From Rhizoclosmatium globosum (taxonomy: Eukaryota > Chytridiomycota > Chytridiomycetes > Chytridiales > Chytriomycetaceae), in NCBI GenBank assembly GCA_002104985.1, contig MCGO01000045.1, positions 186,001-250,000 on the forward strand: a stretch of 64,000 nt of DNA. The letters run 5' to 3'. Position numbers and translations under genes: made by a program. The notes beneath the pieces were generated by a model that searched no databases, had not been told where the DNA came from, and saw nothing but the letters and a program-made list of their open reading frames with translations. This document shows positions 23,951-35,529 of this stretch, piece after piece. Each line of letters begins with the position of its first letter. The stretch's first letter is position 1.

Positions 23951-25180
23951 TTAAGCTTCGTTACTCTCAGAAGTCGTAATCCCCACTCGCTCAGCTTCTA
24001 CAATAGACATTGACTTTGAAAAATCAGTCATCCATTTGTACACACGCTCATAGACCATGAATGTAATAGCCTGTCCTGGCGCGACTCTCAAGACACGAGG
24101 TGTTGTTCCCTTGTAGAATGCTGTCCAACCTTCGTTTTTCAGGATACCAGAAGTGACTTGAGTGAATCGGACCCAACCGCTTTCTTTTGATGGTGTCTTT
24201 TGGATACGAGTCTTGATTACGTCGATTGGGGCGTTGAAAAGTGGTCCACAAGCTCCAGAGACGAAACCCATGAGGAGGTGTTGGTAAGCAGGCAGAGTTT
24301 TGTCGCTTCCTTGAGCTGCCTCGAGTTTGGATTTCAGAAGGGAGTAGACGGTGAAGTTGGCGGCTTGGTTTGTAGCTGGATAAGGAATGATGTAAGTTCG
24401 CATCAGACATTAGGAAGCTTCAATAAAACTTACATTGACGAAGAGCGGTAAGAGCAACTCCCTTGTACAGGGATCCGAAACCTTCTTCTTTAATCATCAC
24501 ATAAGCGCAGTGAGGAGCATTACGGTATTTTGGAATATCAAGTGGGTCGGTCATTGAGTGCCGTTGAGCTTGGAGACGAATTTTGATGACATCCATCGGT
24601 GTAACAACGAGGACAGATTCAGTGATACCAGCTCCCAGTCCAGCTGTTGAGTGAAGGGTGAGTGACACACACCAATTCATCAAATCAACGAAAACCCACC
24701 AATGAAGATTCCAGCAGAACTGATTGAGCCAGTTTGCTTATCCGCAAGCAAATCCTTGTAGGCTTCGAAGGAGGAGAAACGAATCGCCATCTTAGGGACG
24801 ATTCCACCCAAAACAGCCCCGAGACCTTTGTAGAGCGAGAAGAATCCCTCCTTTTGAACAATTTGGGTACCGACTTGGATAAAGTTTGCTTTGGCCTGAG
24901 AAGAAACATTAGTGATTATGTTTGGAAGGGGAAAGACGCTAAAATAAAGGCACGTTACCCTTGTGGCGGCCGCCTGAGCAGCAGCACCGGTGAGACCATT
25001 CATCTTTCCCGCGCGTTCTCCTCTCAACTGGAGACGGACTTTAATCGTATCGAGAGGGTGACAGGTCAGGGCCTCGCAGCATCCGGCAACTCCTCCAGCG
25101 AGAAGGTGGATCGCAAGATTCTTCTTTGGCTTCTTGGCGGCGGTGGTGGCTGAGGAAACTGGCTTCGCTGGAGCAGACAT
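23951..25180 (-). CDS. SFC1: Mitochondrial succinate-fumarate carrier
   Basis: Inner-membrane carrier of the SLC25 family that exchanges cytosolic succinate for mitochondrial fumarate, linking the glyoxylate cycle and gluconeogenesis to the TCA cycle. All three repeats have the carrier signature: CHPLDTIKVRLQ, VTPMDVIKIRLQAQ and NAPIDVIKTRIQK. Stretches such as GLGAVLGGIVPKMAIRFSS, TALRQATNQAANFTVYS and RVLRVAPGQAITFMVYE match yeast Sfc1 closely. Three GT-AG introns are visible; the first is near 24902-24957 and the last two flank the 24.4-24.7 kb segment. The ATG at 25180 starts MSAPAKPVSS just ahead of the first helix. No frame shift was needed. The gene lies tandem to, and downstream of, the aquaglyceroporin. 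Confidence 0.92.
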
Positions 25181-25490
25181 CGTGAGGTCGTTGGTGTGAT
25201 AAGATGTTTGACGTTCTAAAAAAAGCTGGGTGGAGAGAGTTTCGTGTTTGGGGAATTTTATGATTCGCAGCGACATTATCACTCATGGGGTGCCACATAG
25301 CATCTTTGCACATGTGCTGTGCCTCCACCGCTTCCGGCTTTCGGAGAGAAGGGCCCGGACTTTCCCAACACTTTCCGACGGTCTCCTAAAATGTCACATT
25401 TGTCAGATGTTTCAGGTGAAGGGTAACAATAGAAGTACTTTATTGATGTAGAAACAGTGGTTTATCAAACCAATAATAGAAAAAATAGTT

Positions 25491-27092
25491 CTAATGCATC
25501 TCATGAATCTTATCAACAGCCATGAAGATGCCACCTGCGAGAATACCACCCAAGAGAGCAGCCACATTAATGACTACACCATACCAGATCTCACTTGATC
25601 CCTTTCCTGGAATTGGTAGGATGTAGTGAGCCAAACGAGGCATGAAATCACGAGCAGGGTTACACGCGTAACCAGTTGGTCCACCAAGACCAAGAATTAG
25701 CATCATAATGTACATTCCAATGAGGAACGGCTTGATGAAGATGAGGGAACCTTGGTTTACAGCTGGATCGGCAATCAAATCGAAACGGGCGTCAATCATG
25801 GAAGCTCCGAAAATGAGGAAGAAAGTGCCAAGAAGCTCAACCAAAAAGTTGTGGATTGGCAGGAAAATGGCTGGTCGAGTGGCGAACACAGACAACTTTG
25901 TAGCTTGATCAGCAGCGATGGCAGCACGACCCAGAGCTTCCTCGCGAGAAACCTTTGGTTTGATTCCAAGCTTAAATGCTTCTTGGACGTTCTTGAAGGT
26001 GATGTGGGGAGAGCCGCTGGGTGATTGTTGGGATGAAGTTGAAGCGGCTTTCACTGGAACAGCCAAGTCACCTGCGGCTTGGTCTCTCAAGTCACTAATG
26101 GCAGGAGTGGTGTACTCAAGTTCACGCTCCATTTTTCTCAAGAGTCGTTGCAAGTCAGCTACTTGCAGAGAGTGTCGCCGTTTGAGTTCGTTCTTGCCTG
26201 GAATAAATGAAACGGCGCCATTCTCCGCATCAGCAGCAGTAGCGGCAGTAGTAGTCGATTCACGCATTAAAGTAGACGATCCTCTTCGCGACATGGACTC
26301 GGCACCAGTTGGGAAAGGCATTTCAGCTTGATGAAGGGCGTAGGTTCCTCCAATTAGGTGTTCGATAACACCTTCAGGGTCTCTGTCAAAGTTCTCAGCC
26401 AAAAGGTAGTATCGCGCGTCTGCAATTCGTTGAGCCAAGGTTTTTGGGCCCTGGGATGGTCTTGTGGAATACTGTGGTTTGGTGGAATACGAGGCCATAC
26501 GAAGAGCTTGAGGATCAATATGATCACGAGTACGAAGAAGATTATCGTCCTGAGAGGGTGGATGGGCCTCTGGGATTGTACGGAAGTGTGGCATGTACAT
26601 AACGTACACAAATAGAGCAGCTGTGAAACCACCTGCAAGTTCTGAAGCAGAAAGAGCCAGCACATCGGTGAAGTCTAATTGACCTCTGTTTATTTTGATC
26701 AGTCAGGATATGGAAGACGGTGCTTATCAATCGCTTACCGCACCCACAACGCCAAACACATTGCCGGATTCAAGTGAGCAGAGGCGTATCCAAACATTTG
26801 AATAGCAAACGTGAACGACATACCAAAGCCAAAAGAGACCCATCCAAAGCCACAAGCATGTCCCTTTGTGTTGGGCAGCAGTTCATTTGCAAGCAAGCAT
26901 TCACCTGCGAAAGCACGATTATGAATAAGATCGATGCATGTTTCAAGTAAGTGAGCTTACCGAAACCGATAGCGCAGAATGTCGCAAGGTACTACAGCGA
27001 GATAAGTGTTAACAAGTCCCACTGTCAACGATTTAGAACCATACCTCAGTCAGGCATCTTTGGCCAAGAGTGTATGCACCAGTGTATCCCAT
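25491..27092 (-). CDS. Aquaglyceroporin with long loop insertion
   Basis: Major intrinsic protein channel for water and small polyols such as glycerol. A short first exon starts at 27092 (MGYTGAYTLGQRC), and three introns follow. The first NPA box is SAHLNPAMCLALW; the second is GPTGYACNPARDFMPR, with the Asp after NPAR that marks glycerol-type channels. Between helix 3 (FVYVMYMPHFRTIPE) and helix 4 (HNFLVELLGTFFLIFG) lies a hydrophilic insert of roughly 190 residues with Ser-rich and charged stretches; ordinary family members have a short loop C there. The last helix is LLGGILAGGIFM. The main exon (26663-25491) is an uninterrupted frame, so the insert is not a misread intron. It probably functions in osmoadaptation. 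Confidence 0.88.
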
Positions 27093-27262
27093 GGTATTTT
27101 ATATAAAGTCAAAGCAGTGAGAGAGGCAATCGATAACAACAGCCTTGGTTTTGAGGTGTTTCCGTTTTGGGAATGCAATAATGAGTCATAGCCGTCCAGC
27201 CAAGATAAGAACACTTATTCGCGTCGATATGACTTTAATTTTATTGAGTGCATTTATCCAGC

Positions 27263-28403
27263 TTAATCCAATAAACCATCGAAATCTTCTTCATCATCCT
27301 CCTCTTCCTCATCGATATCATCATCTTCATCCCAATCAGATCGTGCCTCACTATCTTCGTCATAATCCGCAATATCTGTCTCCAGATCATTCGTTATAAT
27401 CCAATCCACTGTTTCTTGTCTGTGTATTAAAGTGTTTCGCATCGCATAATACACGGACAGCTGGTTAAGGGAATTCAATTTGGCGGGACCTCGCCCGTCA
27501 GCTGATTGAATTGACTTTAAGTATCTCCAGATGCTTTAAATTACAGATTGATGAAGGGATTTCCCCAGTGAGGAAATTGTGACTGAGAATTAATCGTTCA
27601 AGAAATTCACATTCCCAAGTCACCGGAATCACGCCATTTAGAAGGTTATAACACAAGTCCAAAATTTTCAATGCCGGAATAGTGCCCAGTTGTTCGGGAA
27701 TCGGGCCTTGAAAACGATTCCGAGAAAGCACGAGTGTATGCAACTGCTTCAATTCACAAATTGCGGGCGGAATACAACCAGTCAATCTCTGCCGCTCGAA
27801 AATTAGCTCGGTCAAATTCTGTAGCGTGCAAATTCGTTCGGGAAATGACCCATATCGGTATGGCTTCTCATACCACGGCATTCGTAGCAGCGAAATGCAG
27901 GTTTTAAATCTGCAAGTACGTTCAACAAATTCGTCTTGATACTCTTTCGGCCATACTAGCCACGTTTGCCAGCAGCTCGAAAGCTGGTAACGGAATGTTT
28001 TCAAGTTTGCTATTGCAAAGTGCTTTGTTGACAGAGTAGCCCGGAAAGATTTGGATATTCTCTTGTACTTTAACACGGTCTTTGGGTTGATCCAAGCGAA
28101 TATCTGGGCAATGAGTTCATCGGGCAACTGAGTGATGCGGGTGTAATGCTTCCGAGATCCATTCACGAGCAAGTTGAGTCTTGCCGACGTTTCCCTTGAT
28201 TCATGGTGAATATCTGCGATGGTATACTCGAGTGATTTGAGTGTATTTTGATGGGCTGTCGCTGTTGCTGAGAGGGTGGTAAAGTGGCTTTCAGTGGATG
28301 ACTTTAAGACTGCCTGGTTGCGTTCAATAGCTGAAATGCGGGACTGAATATCTGAAAGCTGGCTTTGAATTTCCTGAAGGAGCTGAAGCTGGGCAGAATC
28401 CAT
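27263..28403 (-). CDS. Coiled-coil / F-box-like / leucine-rich-repeat protein
   Basis: Starts at the ATG at 28403. Residues 1-75 form a coiled coil (repeated Leu/Ile heptads), followed by an F-box-like helix set (TQLPDELIAQIFAW) and then leucine-rich repeats of the plant-type consensus (LxxLxLSxNxFQGPIPxQLG, LxLSHNFLTGEIPSSI). The frame breaks near 27510 and 27460: the middle frame supplies one more repeat (QFNQLTGEVPPN), then the protein ends in a long Asp/Glu-rich tail. It is likely an adaptor recognising partners through the repeats. The repeat class and acidic tail are seen directly; the ubiquitin-ligase role is only inferred from the F-box-like segment. Confidence 0.65.
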
Positions 28404-28459
28404 GATATTATGTGCTTGGTTCACACTTTCTTTCTTTGTGAAACAAACAGGGACGGCTC
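28404..28459. promoter_or_regulatory. 56-bp divergent promoter
   Basis: Only 56 bp separates the start codons of the LRR protein (28403, minus) and the first MFS transporter (28460, plus), so both promoters must overlap here. No known motif identified. Confidence 0.5.
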
Positions 28460-29802
28460 ATGGAAGAGAATCTGTCATCTGAGACCTTCAAACTGTATCC
28501 GCAGCGGTTCATCGTTGCTCTTGCTGTCTTCTGCGGCAACTTTAACAATGCATTAATGTGGTCGACGTATGCTGCCGTTACCCCCTCAACTGCCCAACAC
28601 TATGGTGTATCGGAATGGAAGATCAACCAGCTTATGTTATGCTTTGACATCTGTTTCTTTCCATTTTGCGGATTGGCTCTCTGGGTCCTGGATATGAAGG
28701 GTGTCAAGCCTGCCGTTCTTGTTGGAGTTTGGTTCACAGTGGCAGGAGCACTCCTGAGGTTTCTGTCACAATACTTTGGCGATCCTTTGACTTGGGTGTT
28801 TGCTGGCACAGTGTTTGGTGCCCTTGTTAATCCATTCACGCTTGATTCTCCAACGAAAGCTGCAGCTGTATGGTTTGGGGAAACCGAGCGCCTCACTGCT
28901 AATACTGTCATGTCTCTCTCTACATTTTTGGGATCGGCTCTAGTTCTCTTCCTCGCTCCTGCTATAGTCAAAGGAAATCCGGATAACATCAACACCCTCA
29001 ACTGGGCAACGTTCGTAATCATTATCGTTCTTGCTCTGCCATCTCTGTTCATGCAAAATACTCCACCTATTCCGCCTTCAAAAGTTGCTTTAGAAGAATC
29101 AATACCTTTTTGGAAAGGAGTCAGATTGCTGGCAACGAATTCACAATTTCTCTTGTTATTGGGGATTGTGGGCATCTCAATGGGAATGTTTGAAATATTC
29201 ATTGCTTTGATCAGTGACTCAGTCGTCCCTTATGGATATAGCGAGGTAAATGTTTCACGTTTTTCATGTATTTACTGACATAGTTTGGTTTGATTCAGTC
29301 TGATGCTGGAAGCTTGGGTGTTATTTCAATATTTTCTGGGATAATATCATCCCTCCTAATCGCTCGAGTCTTGGATTATACCAAATCCCATCGTTCGACA
29401 CTCAAAATCTTACCTTTCATCACGGTTTTGGGAGCTTGTGGATATTTTTATGGGGCTCTTGATTTAGATCGGCGTGTATTGCTGTATGTTAGCTCAGGGA
29501 TAATTGGGATGGGCTGCTTTCCTATACTACCCATTGCGCTCGAACTTGGAGCTGAATGTGCAAAACCTGTTGCAGAAGGAACTAGCGGAGGCATAATGGA
29601 GACGTCTATACAAATTTGTGCCATCGTTACATTGTTGGTTTCCAACGCGTTGAGGCAAGAGGGAGGTAAGATGGGAAACGCTCTGATTTGGTTCATTTCT
29701 CTTTGCTCCCTCGTCGCGTTTTTGTCCCTATTTATTCGCAGAAAGGCAAATCCTCCGCCTGATATTGATGATAATCTGGAAGAATGGAGGCAGGCATCAT
29801 AA
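28460..29802 (+). CDS. FLVCR/SLC49-like MFS transporter, copy 1
   Basis: Twelve-helix major facilitator of the SLC49 (FLVCR-type) group, whose animal members move heme, choline or related solutes. N-terminal YPQRFIVALAVFC and FNNALMWSTYAAV match the family start; helix 2 region HYGVSEWKIN and ALWVLDMKGVKP are conserved with FLVCR. Exon 1 ends after PYGYSE; a 53-nt intron (29246-29298) leads to SDAGSLGVISIFSG. The C-terminal half has AEGTSGGIMETSIQICAI, like the helix-11 region of FLVCRs. First of three tandem copies. No frame shift is needed. The substrate is unknown. Confidence 0.8.
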
Positions 29803-29973
29803 ATTCAATATGTGGGAGGAACATTATGGAGACAGTCTACGTTCAAATACAAATGTATAATAGTTGTTCACCATGTTATACATATTGTTGCGCCATTTTC
29901 TCGAAAACTGTTCCAGAAGCATTCCGCGTGCCCCCTTCTGCTCCATTCTCTCAACCAAATCTCGAGATACTGG

Positions 29974-31395
29974 ATGGAAGCGGCAACTAGCAACTACCAA
30001 CTGTACCCTCAGCGTTTTCTAGTGGCCCTTGCAGTCTTTTGTGGAAACGTGAGTTGAAGTCCAACACTTCTATTCTTATCCCACTCATCTGGGTCGGCCC
30101 GTACGCGAGCATAATTAAGCTAAAACCCGGTTTTCTCCAGTTTAACAACGCTATTATATGGAGCACGTACGCAAGTGTGACGCCGTCCACCTCGGAGCAC
30201 TACGGTGTCGATGAATGGTCGATAAACGAGCTTGTCCTATACTTTGACGTTTGTTTCTTCCCACTCTGCGGTTTAGCTTTGTGGGTTCTAGACACGAAGG
30301 GCGTTCGGCCCTCTATTCTGACAGGAGTATGGTTTACTGTTGGCGGCGCCTTCTTGAGATGGGCTGCAAAATTCTCATCCTCTCCTATGCAGTATGTGAT
30401 CGCGGGCACGATTATGGCTGCTCTTGTCAATCCTTTTACCCTTGATTCTCCAACGAAAGCAGCTGCAGTTTGGTTTGGGGAAACGGAACGCCTGACAGCA
30501 AATACTGTCATGTCTCTCGCGACTTTCTTGGGATCAGCGCTCGTACTGTTTGTCGCACCCATGATTGTTCAAGAGAATCCAGATAATGTTGATGATTTGA
30601 ACTGGGCCACCTTTTTGGTGATGCTGCTCCTTGCCATCCCGTCATTGTTCATCCAAAACGAACCTCCAACGCCACCTACAAAAGACGCGCATGAGATTCC
30701 GATACCATTTTGGGAGGGAGTTAAGAAGCTGGCTTGTAACTCTCAATATATTCTGCTGTTTTGGATCGCGGGTTTATCGATGGGGTGTTTTGAAGTGTAT
30801 ATAACTCTAATAAGCGATTCAATAGTACCATACGGTTATACTGAGGTAATTCGAGCATCAAAGTTTCCTTTTTACTGATGTATTTATGAAGTCGGATGCT
30901 GGAACGCTGGGTCTTATTTCTATCCTCTCAGGAATAGCTGCCTCACTAGCACTTGCTCGCACACTCGATCACTGGAAAGTGCACCGTGCAGCAATCAAAA
31001 TTTTGCCTTTCTTCACCGTTCTCGGTTCACTTGGGTTCTATTTCTGCGCTCTTCATACCGATAGACGTATCTTTCTCTACATCAGCGCGAGCATAATTGG
31101 ACTTGGTTGTTTCCCTGTCCTTCCAATAGCGCTTGAGGTGGGCTCAGAATGTGCAAGGCCAGTTGCAGAAGGAACAAGTGGAGGTATCCTCGAGACATCA
31201 ATCCAGTTCTGCGCCATTTTCATATTACTGATCTGCGACTGGTTGAGAGATGTTGATGGGAAACTTGGAAATGCGTTAGTTTGGTTCGCTGTTGTTTTTT
31301 CAATAGTTGCGTTTTTGACAGTTTTTGTTGAGGGTGATGAGGGGACTTTGGAGGAAAGACAGAGACTGCTTGAGGAGGATGAGGAAACACCGTGA
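29974..31395 (+). CDS. FLVCR/SLC49-like MFS transporter, copy 2
   Basis: Close paralogue of its neighbours. The ATG at 29974 starts MEAATSNYQLYPQRFLVALA. It has two introns: one of 92 nt (30049-30140) just after the first helix begins (FCGN|FNNAI), absent from copies 1 and 3, and one (30846-30891) after PYGYTE at the same place as in copy 1. Core blocks are shared with copy 1: PSTSEHYGVDEWSINE, VNPFTLDSPTKAAAVW, FGETERLTANTVMSL and AEGTSGGILETSIQFCAI. The tail is acidic. It is a membrane transporter of unknown substrate, probably from tandem duplication. Confidence 0.8.
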
Positions 31396-31500
31396 AGTTA
31401 ACTATTATTGAATTTGATTTTCCATGTCTTGTTTCTAAAATTATGGCAACTTCCGGAAGGTTGTCAGCCAAACAAAAGTGAACTGATTCGAGCGAGCTAA

Positions 31501-32816
31501 ATGGAAGACCCCGTTGAGAGATTTCAAGTCTACCCTCAAAGATTCCTCGTTTTGTTTGCTGTATTCTGCGCAAACTTCAATAATGCTATAGTTTGGAGTA
31601 CTTATGCAGCCGTAACCCCTTCGACGGCTGAACGCTATGGAGTATCGACATGGGAGATAAACCAGCTAGTTTTATTCTTTGATATGAGTTTCTTCCCACT
31701 TTGTGGCGTTGCTTTGTGGGTACTTGATGTAAAAGGTTTAAAACCGTCTGTCTTGACTGGGGTTTGGATTACTATATGTGGCGCATTTCTAAGATGGACC
31801 GCAAAGTATTATTATGATCCTTTAGAGCTTATCACAGTCGGCTCTGTTATGGCTGCACTTGTGAACCCATTCACCCTTGATGCCCCAACGAAAGTCGCAA
31901 TCACATGGTTTGCAGAAAATGAAAGACTTACTGCTACTACAATTATGTCTCTAGCTACGTATATGGGTCCTGCTTTTGTTTTAACGATTGCTCCATTGAT
32001 CGTAGATGGGAATCCAAACAACGTAGATACCTTGAACTGGATTACCTTCTTGGTAATCTTAGTGCTTGGTATTCCATCCCTTCTACTTCAAAATGAACCA
32101 CCGTCACCTCCTTCAAAGGTTGCAAATCAAAGTTCAGTGCCATTTTGGGATGGTGTGAAGCAATTGACAAGAAACCGTCAATTCATCTTGCTCTTTTGGG
32201 TTGCTGGTATATCCATGGGCTGCTTTGAAGTGTATATCACACTCATTAGTGATACTGTTGTCCCCTACGGCTATTCTGAAACAGACGCGGGAACTGTTGG
32301 TGTTATTTCAATTCTATCTGGAATTCTATCGTCCTTGGTTATTGCAAGAATGTTGGATCACTCAAAAGCCCATCGAATCGTCTTGAAAATCTTGCCATTC
32401 GTAACTGTGGTTGGTGCAGTTGGATTCTTTTTCAGTGCGCATTGTGCCGACAGACGTGTCTTTCTTTACTTCAGTGCCAGTATTATAGGTGTGGGCTGTT
32501 TTCCAGTTTTACCAATAGCTCTCGAAGTAGGTTCGGAATGTGCACGTCCAGTGGCTGCAGGTACCAGCGGTGGAATGATTGAGACGTCCATTGAGTTTTG
32601 TGCCATATTCATACTTCTCGTGTCCAATTTGCTGAGGCAGGAGGGTGATAAATTGGGTTATGCATTAGTCTGGTTTATTGGATTATGGTACTTGTTGCGA
32701 TCACATTATTTTTGGGTGACTCCCAGGTCATGAAAACAGAGAGGGAAAGGCTCCTGAGAACCCAAATGTCTTCAACGAATCTGGATAACTGTTCTTCCTT
32801 CCTTCTCCTAGTTTAA
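31501..32816 (+). CDS. FLVCR/SLC49-like MFS transporter, copy 3 (intronless)
   Basis: Third tandem paralogue. Unlike the other two it runs straight through the PYGYSETDAGTVG site with no intron. Conserved blocks are YPQRFLVLFAVFCANFNNA, VNPFTLDAPTKVAITW and AAGTSGGMIETSIEFCAI. One frame ends at 32733, but the expected last helix reads VLVAITLFLGDSQVMK in the next frame, so a one-base shift near 32690 is likely and the stop would be at 32816. Membership of the family is clear; the substrate is unknown. Confidence 0.78.
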
Positions 32817-32839
32817 AATTGGTTTGAAATCAACTGTGA

Positions 32840-33405
32840 ATGATTCGAACTGGCCTTTTTCGCACTGCATCCTTTGTGCATCATAGTGTACAAACGGTCT
32901 TTCCCTCGATACGCTATGCTTCGAAACTGTCCTCAGCATTTTCGAGCGTCTTGAGTACACAAACTCGTGACCCACCAGTTCAACCACCAATCGTTCGAGT
33001 TTGGTGGGACTCACAATGCCCATTATGCATACGAGAAATCGGTCTCTTCAAACGTTTAGACACTGCTCGACGTATTGAGTTTGTCGACATCCACAAAGAC
33101 TTGACACAAGGATCCAACAGCTGTCCTATTTCAACCAAAGATCTCCTCGAGAAACTTCATGCACAGCCAATAAACACTGATCACAAAAGCTCGGAAGCAC
33201 CTATTCTCAAGGGTGCTGCGGCGTTTGCTCTCTTGTGGGGAACATTGCCTCCTCCATTCGTTGGCTGGGTTTAGCCATGCAAAAGAGTCCTGCGTTTTTG
33301 GCGGTCGCTGAGACTTGTTATGGATGGTTTTTGGTGGGAGTACGTCCTTCATTGCAGCGGATCGTACGAAGATGGGAAGCAACCTTGGAAGCTAGACGGA
33401 AATGA
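32840..33405 (+). CDS. DCC (DUF393) thiol-disulfide oxidoreductase-like protein
   Basis: Small protein with an Arg/Ser-rich, Asp/Glu-poor N-terminus (MIRTGLFRTASFVHH) typical of mitochondrial import, followed by the DCC-family start VRVWWDSQCPLCIREI with a CxxC pair, the putative redox centre. The first frame stops at 33274; in the next frame conserved-looking sequence continues (SSIRWLGLAMQKSPAFLAV) to 33405, joined if a GGGG run at about 33237-33240 is one base longer. It is predicted as a mitochondrial redox protein; partners are unknown. The gene lies just behind the third transporter. Confidence 0.75.
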
Positions 33406-33555
33406 AACCAGCGCGTCTACAATAACAATAAACTGATATTACTTTGAAATAAAGGATACCTTTCACTTGACTTAAAAGAAATTAATTGTTTGTCGAAGAA
33501 ACTTGGCCACATCACTATTTCAAACGCGAAAGCGTCTTGTTCCATCCTCCAAAAA

Positions 33556-34695
33556 ATGTCCACCCAAACGTCAACCAGTGCTGCCGCTTACACTTGCCTT
33601 TCCTGTCGAGTTTCGTTCGACTCCGCCGAATACCAGCGCAACCATTTCAGAAGTGACTGGCACAAGTACAACCTCAAACGAAAAGTAGTTGAGCTTCCGC
33701 CCATTGATTTGCAGGAGTTCAGCCTCAGGGTTCAAGCCGGCCAAGAGAATGCTGCACAAATTGCTCAAGCGTCAGAGCTCCAGTACACTTGCACAGCCTG
33801 TGACAAGACTTACTCATCTGAAAATGCCATGAACAATCATTTGGCTTCCAAAAGCATTCTACTCAAATTGCTAGAGTTGGGAATGTGCACTCAGTCAAGG
33901 ATTCTGAATCAACTCGACGCAAAGAGGACGAGACGGACTCATACTGGCGTACCAAGTTTGAACAAGCTGAATCTGAAGATGAGCTACAGGCACTTGTTAA
34001 CGAGAAACTTGCCTTAAGTCCGTCTCTGGAAACAACAAACTGTTTGTTCTGCCCAAAACACTTCCAATCCATTGAAGAGAATGTCGCACATATGTCCCAA
34101 GCACATAGCTTTCTCATACCTGATTCCGAATACGTCTTTGATCTCGAAGGACTCATTCAGTATTTGGCAGACAAAGTCAGTCTTGGGAACTTGTGTTTGT
34201 ATTGCAACGATAATGGCAAGCCTATGTATTCGCTGGAAGCTGTGCGAGCTCACATGGTTTGTTGGACTTTATTAACATTGCCAACTTGTTAACACATTCA
34301 TGCAGGAGAACAAAGGACACTGCAAGCTTGCTTACTCAGACGAAGACAAACTTGAACTGGCTGACTTCTACGATTTCACCTTAAATAACATGCAGTTGGT
34401 TTCCAAAAAAGCTAGCCTCTTTCAAAGTCGCGCCAAGGTTGTTCCCATACCCACCTCCAAATACATTGGCGGGGGAATTCGAGTTCATACAAACACAAAC
34501 AGTTTGGTTTCGTCAAGCAGAACCTTCCAATCAACTGCAATGATTAAGCAGCGACTTGAAGTTCTAGCTGTTCAACGTGCCAAGCAAGAACAAAACTTGA
34601 TTGTCGAACGGAAAGTACAGTACGAACGAGAACGTGTGGGGATCAAAGCAAACAACGACACCGTGTACCACTTTGCAGCGCACAGTTGGTATTAA
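33556..34695 (+). CDS. REI1: Pre-60S zinc-finger factor REI1/ZNF622
   Basis: Cytoplasmic factor that helps recycle Arx1 and mature 60S ribosomal subunits. N-terminal C2H2 fingers are visible: YTCLSCRVSF...YQRNHFRSDWHKYNLKR (the REI1 signature) and YTCTACDKTYSSENAMNNHLASK. A shift near 33851 at an A run restores KHSTQIARV. Later fingers CLFCPKHF and CLYCNDNGK follow, then an intron (34257-34305) between AHM and ENKGHCK, and a conserved C-terminus RVGIKANNDTVYHF. The start at 33556 precedes the first finger by 12 codons. Family match is strong. Confidence 0.9.
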
Positions 34696-34775
34696 AAGTA
34701 ATAATAAACGACTTTTAAGCCAGTCTCATTCATTTGTCATGCCTTAACTGAACCACACATTTAATACCCAACCGC

Positions 34776-35417
34776 TCAAATGTATTTACTCCACTTGTTT
34801 CCAACCCACAAGCAATTCGCAACAACAGCTCCAACCATAACCAAATTCAACAACGAGCTGATTCCATGCAATCGTCCAAACCGCTTTGAAATATCCTTGG
34901 GAACTTCAGCACCCGTCTTTTCAAACTGCTCGCGTAACTGCTTCACTTTCCGGGTCGCTGGACCGACAACCAGCAAATTCGCAAACGCGCCTGTAGTTGC
35001 TGCTGCCATGAAACCAACGTTCCAGGCGTCATGAGACTTTGCTGTGGAGGTGGCTATGTTCTTTGAAATGGTGTCGAGGAAGCCTTTTGGCTCGGGGAAG
35101 TGGGAGAGGCGGTAGGTTGAATACGTTAGGAAGAGACCGAGGCCTGCGCAAAGGCCAAAGTAGATTGGAAACTGCTTGGATTGCAATAGCCCGAAAGTCT
35201 GTCTCGGAAGGCTCTGTAACGATTGTTAGCCATGTTTGAATAAGTACTTTTCGATACCTTGAATTGGATTACAGATGCGACAAAGGTGGTGTGAAGGACC
35301 TGTAGGTGTGTTAGGTTGATCTGAGGTAGCAAGTATCGATCCCACCATTCCAGTGGCAGACCCAAGCGCTAGAACATGCCATCCGTGAAGGCCGGGGAGA
35401 TAGTCATGGAGAGTCAT
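34776..35417 (-). CDS. TMEM205-like (DUF4149) membrane protein, copy 1
   Basis: Small four-helix membrane protein of the TMEM205/DUF4149 family. Exon 1 (ATG at 35417) reads LHGWHVLALGSATGMV; exon 2 gives VLHTTFVASVIQFK and exon 3 LPRQTFGLLQSKQFPIYFGLC with AWNVGFMAAATTGAFANLLVVGP. Short introns separate these. One frame change in exon 3 is likely. Family function is poorly known; animal TMEM205 has been linked to secretory-pathway and drug-resistance roles. Tandem paralogue at 35.5-36.2 kb. Confidence 0.75.
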
Positions 35418-35529
35418 CGAATGGTTGAAGATTTGGAAAGAGTTTTACTGGACTGACGTGGTATGAGAAACAACACCGCGTTGATAGAGCACAACGTATT
35501 ATTAAAATTGGAGAAACAATGCTTACACG

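Noticed and set aside
28600..32021. Minus-strand frames opposite the MFS transporters
   Set aside because: They mirror one another because the three transporters are paralogous; there is no independent family signal.
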